Below the pieces are notes generated by a model that worked only from the letters and a program-made list of their open reading frames with translations, was not told the DNA's origin and ran no database searches. Below are positions 4,099 through 5,898 of a stretch of DNA of 5,898 nt, piece after piece. Location of the stretch: contig MHFC01000060.1 in assembly GCA_001804025.1 (NCBI GenBank), forward strand, positions 1,036-6,933, given 5' to 3'. Origin of the DNA: Omnitrophica bacterium GWA2_52_8 (lineage in GTDB: Bacteria; Omnitrophota; Omnitrophia; Omnitrophales; Aquincolibacteriaceae). Both the position numbers and the translations under genes were made by a program. How positions within the stretch are numbered: the stretch's first letter is position 1; the number at the start of each line of letters is the position of its first letter.

Positions 4099-5898
4099 AT
4101 GGACATCGATCTTCTCGACAAGAAGAAACTTGGCGATGGAAAATTAAAAGCCCTCGAAATGGCGGAAGATTCCCGCGAGAAGGAGTGGGAATATCCCAGT
4201 TTTGTCGCCGAACTTTTTCAGGGGAACCTCCGTTGGGATCTGATTCACCCTTTTCCGGCCCAAGGGGAGGAAGATAAGAAAGCGGGCGATGAATTTTTGG
4301 CGAAAGTCGAAAAGGTCCTGAAGGAAAATATTGATCCCGATCTGGTAGACCGTACCGGTGACGTTCCGAAAAAGGCCCTGGAAGAGCTTGCCAAAATCGG
4401 CTGTTTCGCGATGAAAATTCCGAAAGAATACGGCGGACTCGGGCTTTCCCAGGTGAACTATAACCGGGTCAATCATCTTGTGGCCAGTTACTGTTCGTCG
4501 ACAGCGGTATGGATTTCCGCACATCAATCCATAGGAGTTCCGCAACCGTTGATGCTCTTCGGCACCGAGGAGCAGAAGAAAAAATATCTGCCGCGTTTTC
4601 GCACGGGGGCCATCTCTGCGTTTGCCTTGACGGAACCGGATGTCGGAAGTGACCCTGCGAAAATGAAAACTACGGCGGTGCCGGCACCGGATGGAAAGCA
4701 TTACGTGATCAACGGAGAGAAGTTATGGTGCACCAACGGCCCGAAGGCCGATATCCTTGTGGTCATGGCCCAGACCCCGCCTAAAGTGGTGCACGGCCGT
4801 GAGCGCAAACAGATCACGGCTTTCATCGTCGAAAAAAGCATGCCGGGCATCGAGGTCATCCACCGCTGCCGGTTCATGGGGCTTAACGGAATTCAAAACG
4901 GATTATTGAAATTTACCAATGTCAAAGTTCCGGCGGAAAATGTTTTATGGGGTGTCGGCAAGGGACTCAAACTGGCGCTCACGGTCCTGAATACGGGACG
5001 TCTGACGATGCCGGCGGGAGTTACGGGGGCCTCCAAATGGTGTTTGAAGGTGACGCGCGAATGGGCCAATGAGCGGGTGCAATGGGGTTCTCCGATCGGC
5101 AAGCATGAAGCCATCGCTTCCAAAATTGCGGGAATGTCGGCGACGATTTACGCGATGGATGCGATATGGAAATTAGCGTCAGCCATGGCCGACAGCAAGA
5201 AAACGGACATCCGTCTCGAAGCGGCCATCGCAAAACTGAGTTGTACGGAAGCCTGCTGGCACATTGTGGACGGCGCCATCCAGATCCGCGGCGGCCGCGG
5301 TTATGAAACGGCCTCATCACTGCGCGCACGTGGCGAAAAAGGGTATGCGGTGGAACGCGTGCTGCGGGATGCAAGAATCAACACGATCATTGAAGGCACC
5401 AGTCAAATCATGCGGTTATTTATTGCGCGCGAAGCGATGGACGGGCATATGCGCAGGATCATGCCGATCCTGTCGCCTAAGACCAAATTAAACGACCGGC
5501 TGAAAGCTATCGTAGGGGCCATGGCGTACTATGCGGCTTGGTATCCCAAACAATTTTTGTCCCTGGACCGGCTTCCGGCGGATGTTTCGATTCCACCGGC
5601 CGTCAAAAAGCATATGCTTTTTGCCGGAAAGGCCGCCCGCCGGCTGGGGCGCAGTCTTTTCCACGCCATGATGATCTATCAGCAAAAACTGGAATCAAAA
5701 CAGATGCTGATGACACGTCTCGTCAACATCGGCGCGGACATTTTTGCCATGGCCGCAACCTGTTCGCGGACTTTGTATAAGCTCAAGCAGGAACCTCAGG
5801 ACCACGGGGCGGCGGAACTGTGTGATCTTTTTTGCAATCAAGCGGCGGCGCGCATCCGGGGGCACTTCAGCCATTTGCACCGGAATTATGACCGGTTT
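4099..5898 (+). CDS. Acyl-CoA dehydrogenase, long/very-long-chain-like (3' end outside window)
   Basis: An FAD flavoenzyme that introduces the alpha-beta double bond into acyl-CoA thioesters and passes electrons to electron-transfer flavoprotein; usually the first step of beta-oxidation. Seen in 600 open codons with no stop: an N-terminal helical domain (about 65-170) with KIPKEYGGLGLS (106-117) and GTEEQKKKYLP (155-165), the beta-domain signature ALTEPDVGSDPAK (176-188), VINGEKLWCTNG (203-214), and a C-terminal helical domain with RxxWGSPIGKHEAI (326-339), QIRGGRGYET (395-404) and IIEGTSQIMRLF (431-442). Glu432 stands where MCAD and VLCAD carry the catalytic base. A region of more than 150 residues beyond the core resembles the tail of VLCAD/ACAD9-type enzymes. 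Roughly 60 charged residues precede the core, with no signal peptide. Substrate length cannot be read from sequence. No ETF or thiolase gene is visible nearby. Confidence 0.93.
   Translation, partial: MDIDLLDKKKLGDGKLKALEMAEDSREKEWEYPSFVAELFQGNLRWDLIHPFPAQGEEDKKAGDEFLAKVEKVLKENIDPDLVDRTGDVPKKALEELAKIGCFAMKIPKEYGGLGLSQVNYNRVNHLVASYCSSTAVWISAHQSIGVPQPLMLFGTEEQKKKYLPRFRTGAISAFALTEPDVGSDPAKMKTTAVPAPDGKHYVINGEKLWCTNGPKADILVVMAQTPPKVVHGRERKQITAFIVEKSMPGIEVIHRCRFMGLNGIQNGLLKFTNVKVPAENVLWGVGKGLKLALTVLNTGRLTMPAGVTGASKWCLKVTREWANERVQWGSPIGKHEAIASKIAGMSATIYAMDAIWKLASAMADSKKTDIRLEAAIAKLSCTEACWHIVDGAIQIRGGRGYETASSLRARGEKGYAVERVLRDARINTIIEGTSQIMRLFIAREAMDGHMRRIMPILSPKTKLNDRLKAIVGAMAYYAAWYPKQFLSLDRLPADVSIPPAVKKHMLFAGKAARRLGRSLFHAMMIYQQKLESKQMLMTRLVNIGADIFAMAATCSRTLYKLKQEPQDHGAAELCDLFCNQAAARIRGHFSHLHRNYDRF

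Noticed and set aside
4144..4701. 185-codon minus-strand open frame
   Set aside because: Antisense to the conserved acyl-CoA dehydrogenase core, with no family features of its own.

Overview
The window is bacterial, of roughly balanced base composition, and all recognisable genes lie on the + strand. It holds the 3' end of a phosphomannomutase/phosphoglucomutase gene, a mannose-1-phosphate guanylyltransferase gene, an undecaprenyl-diphosphatase gene (uppP), an RlmI-type 23S rRNA cytosine methyltransferase gene, and the first 600 codons of a long-chain-type acyl-CoA dehydrogenase that runs off the right edge. Nothing here fixes the phylum. GDP-mannose synthesis beside undecaprenyl phosphate recycling fits a bacterium with a mannose- or fucose-containing surface polysaccharide, and the acyl-CoA dehydrogenase fits beta-oxidation-type metabolism. 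An uncultivated Gram-negative lineage is plausible but unproven.

Layout: 2-1380 is a tight two-gene unit. The phosphomannomutase stop and the guanylyltransferase start share one base (TGATG), and the two enzymes catalyse consecutive steps (mannose-6-P to mannose-1-P to GDP-mannose). After 93 bases comes uppP (1474-2310), and after 92 more bases the methyltransferase (2403-3581).

The unusual part is the 517-base gap 3582-4098, which has no credible protein gene but is packed with inverted repeats in two adjacent blocks. The first (3625-3767) is AT-rich, about 30% G+C by hand count. It has imperfect terminal inverted repeats enclosing two hairpins that abut with no spacer, and an alternative pairing scheme that excludes them. 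The second (3771-4005) is closed by a long-range stem of 16 base pairs in three segments. Inside it are six stem-loops, five of them substantial, one with a perfect 17-bp stem. They are stacked end to end as A|B|C, an 8-nt linker, then D|E|F. A hairpin loop is complementary to the linker, which would allow a pseudoknot. This looks like a compact multi-branched RNA, or a single-stranded-DNA-folding element. I cannot match it to any RNA class I know. The main stem-internal mismatches are all A-C on the + strand, which would be G-U wobbles in a minus-strand transcript, so the transcribed strand is open.

The acyl-CoA dehydrogenase starts at 4099, 93 bases after the structured block. The block could therefore be an independent RNA gene, a mobile or palindromic DNA element, or a leader of that gene.
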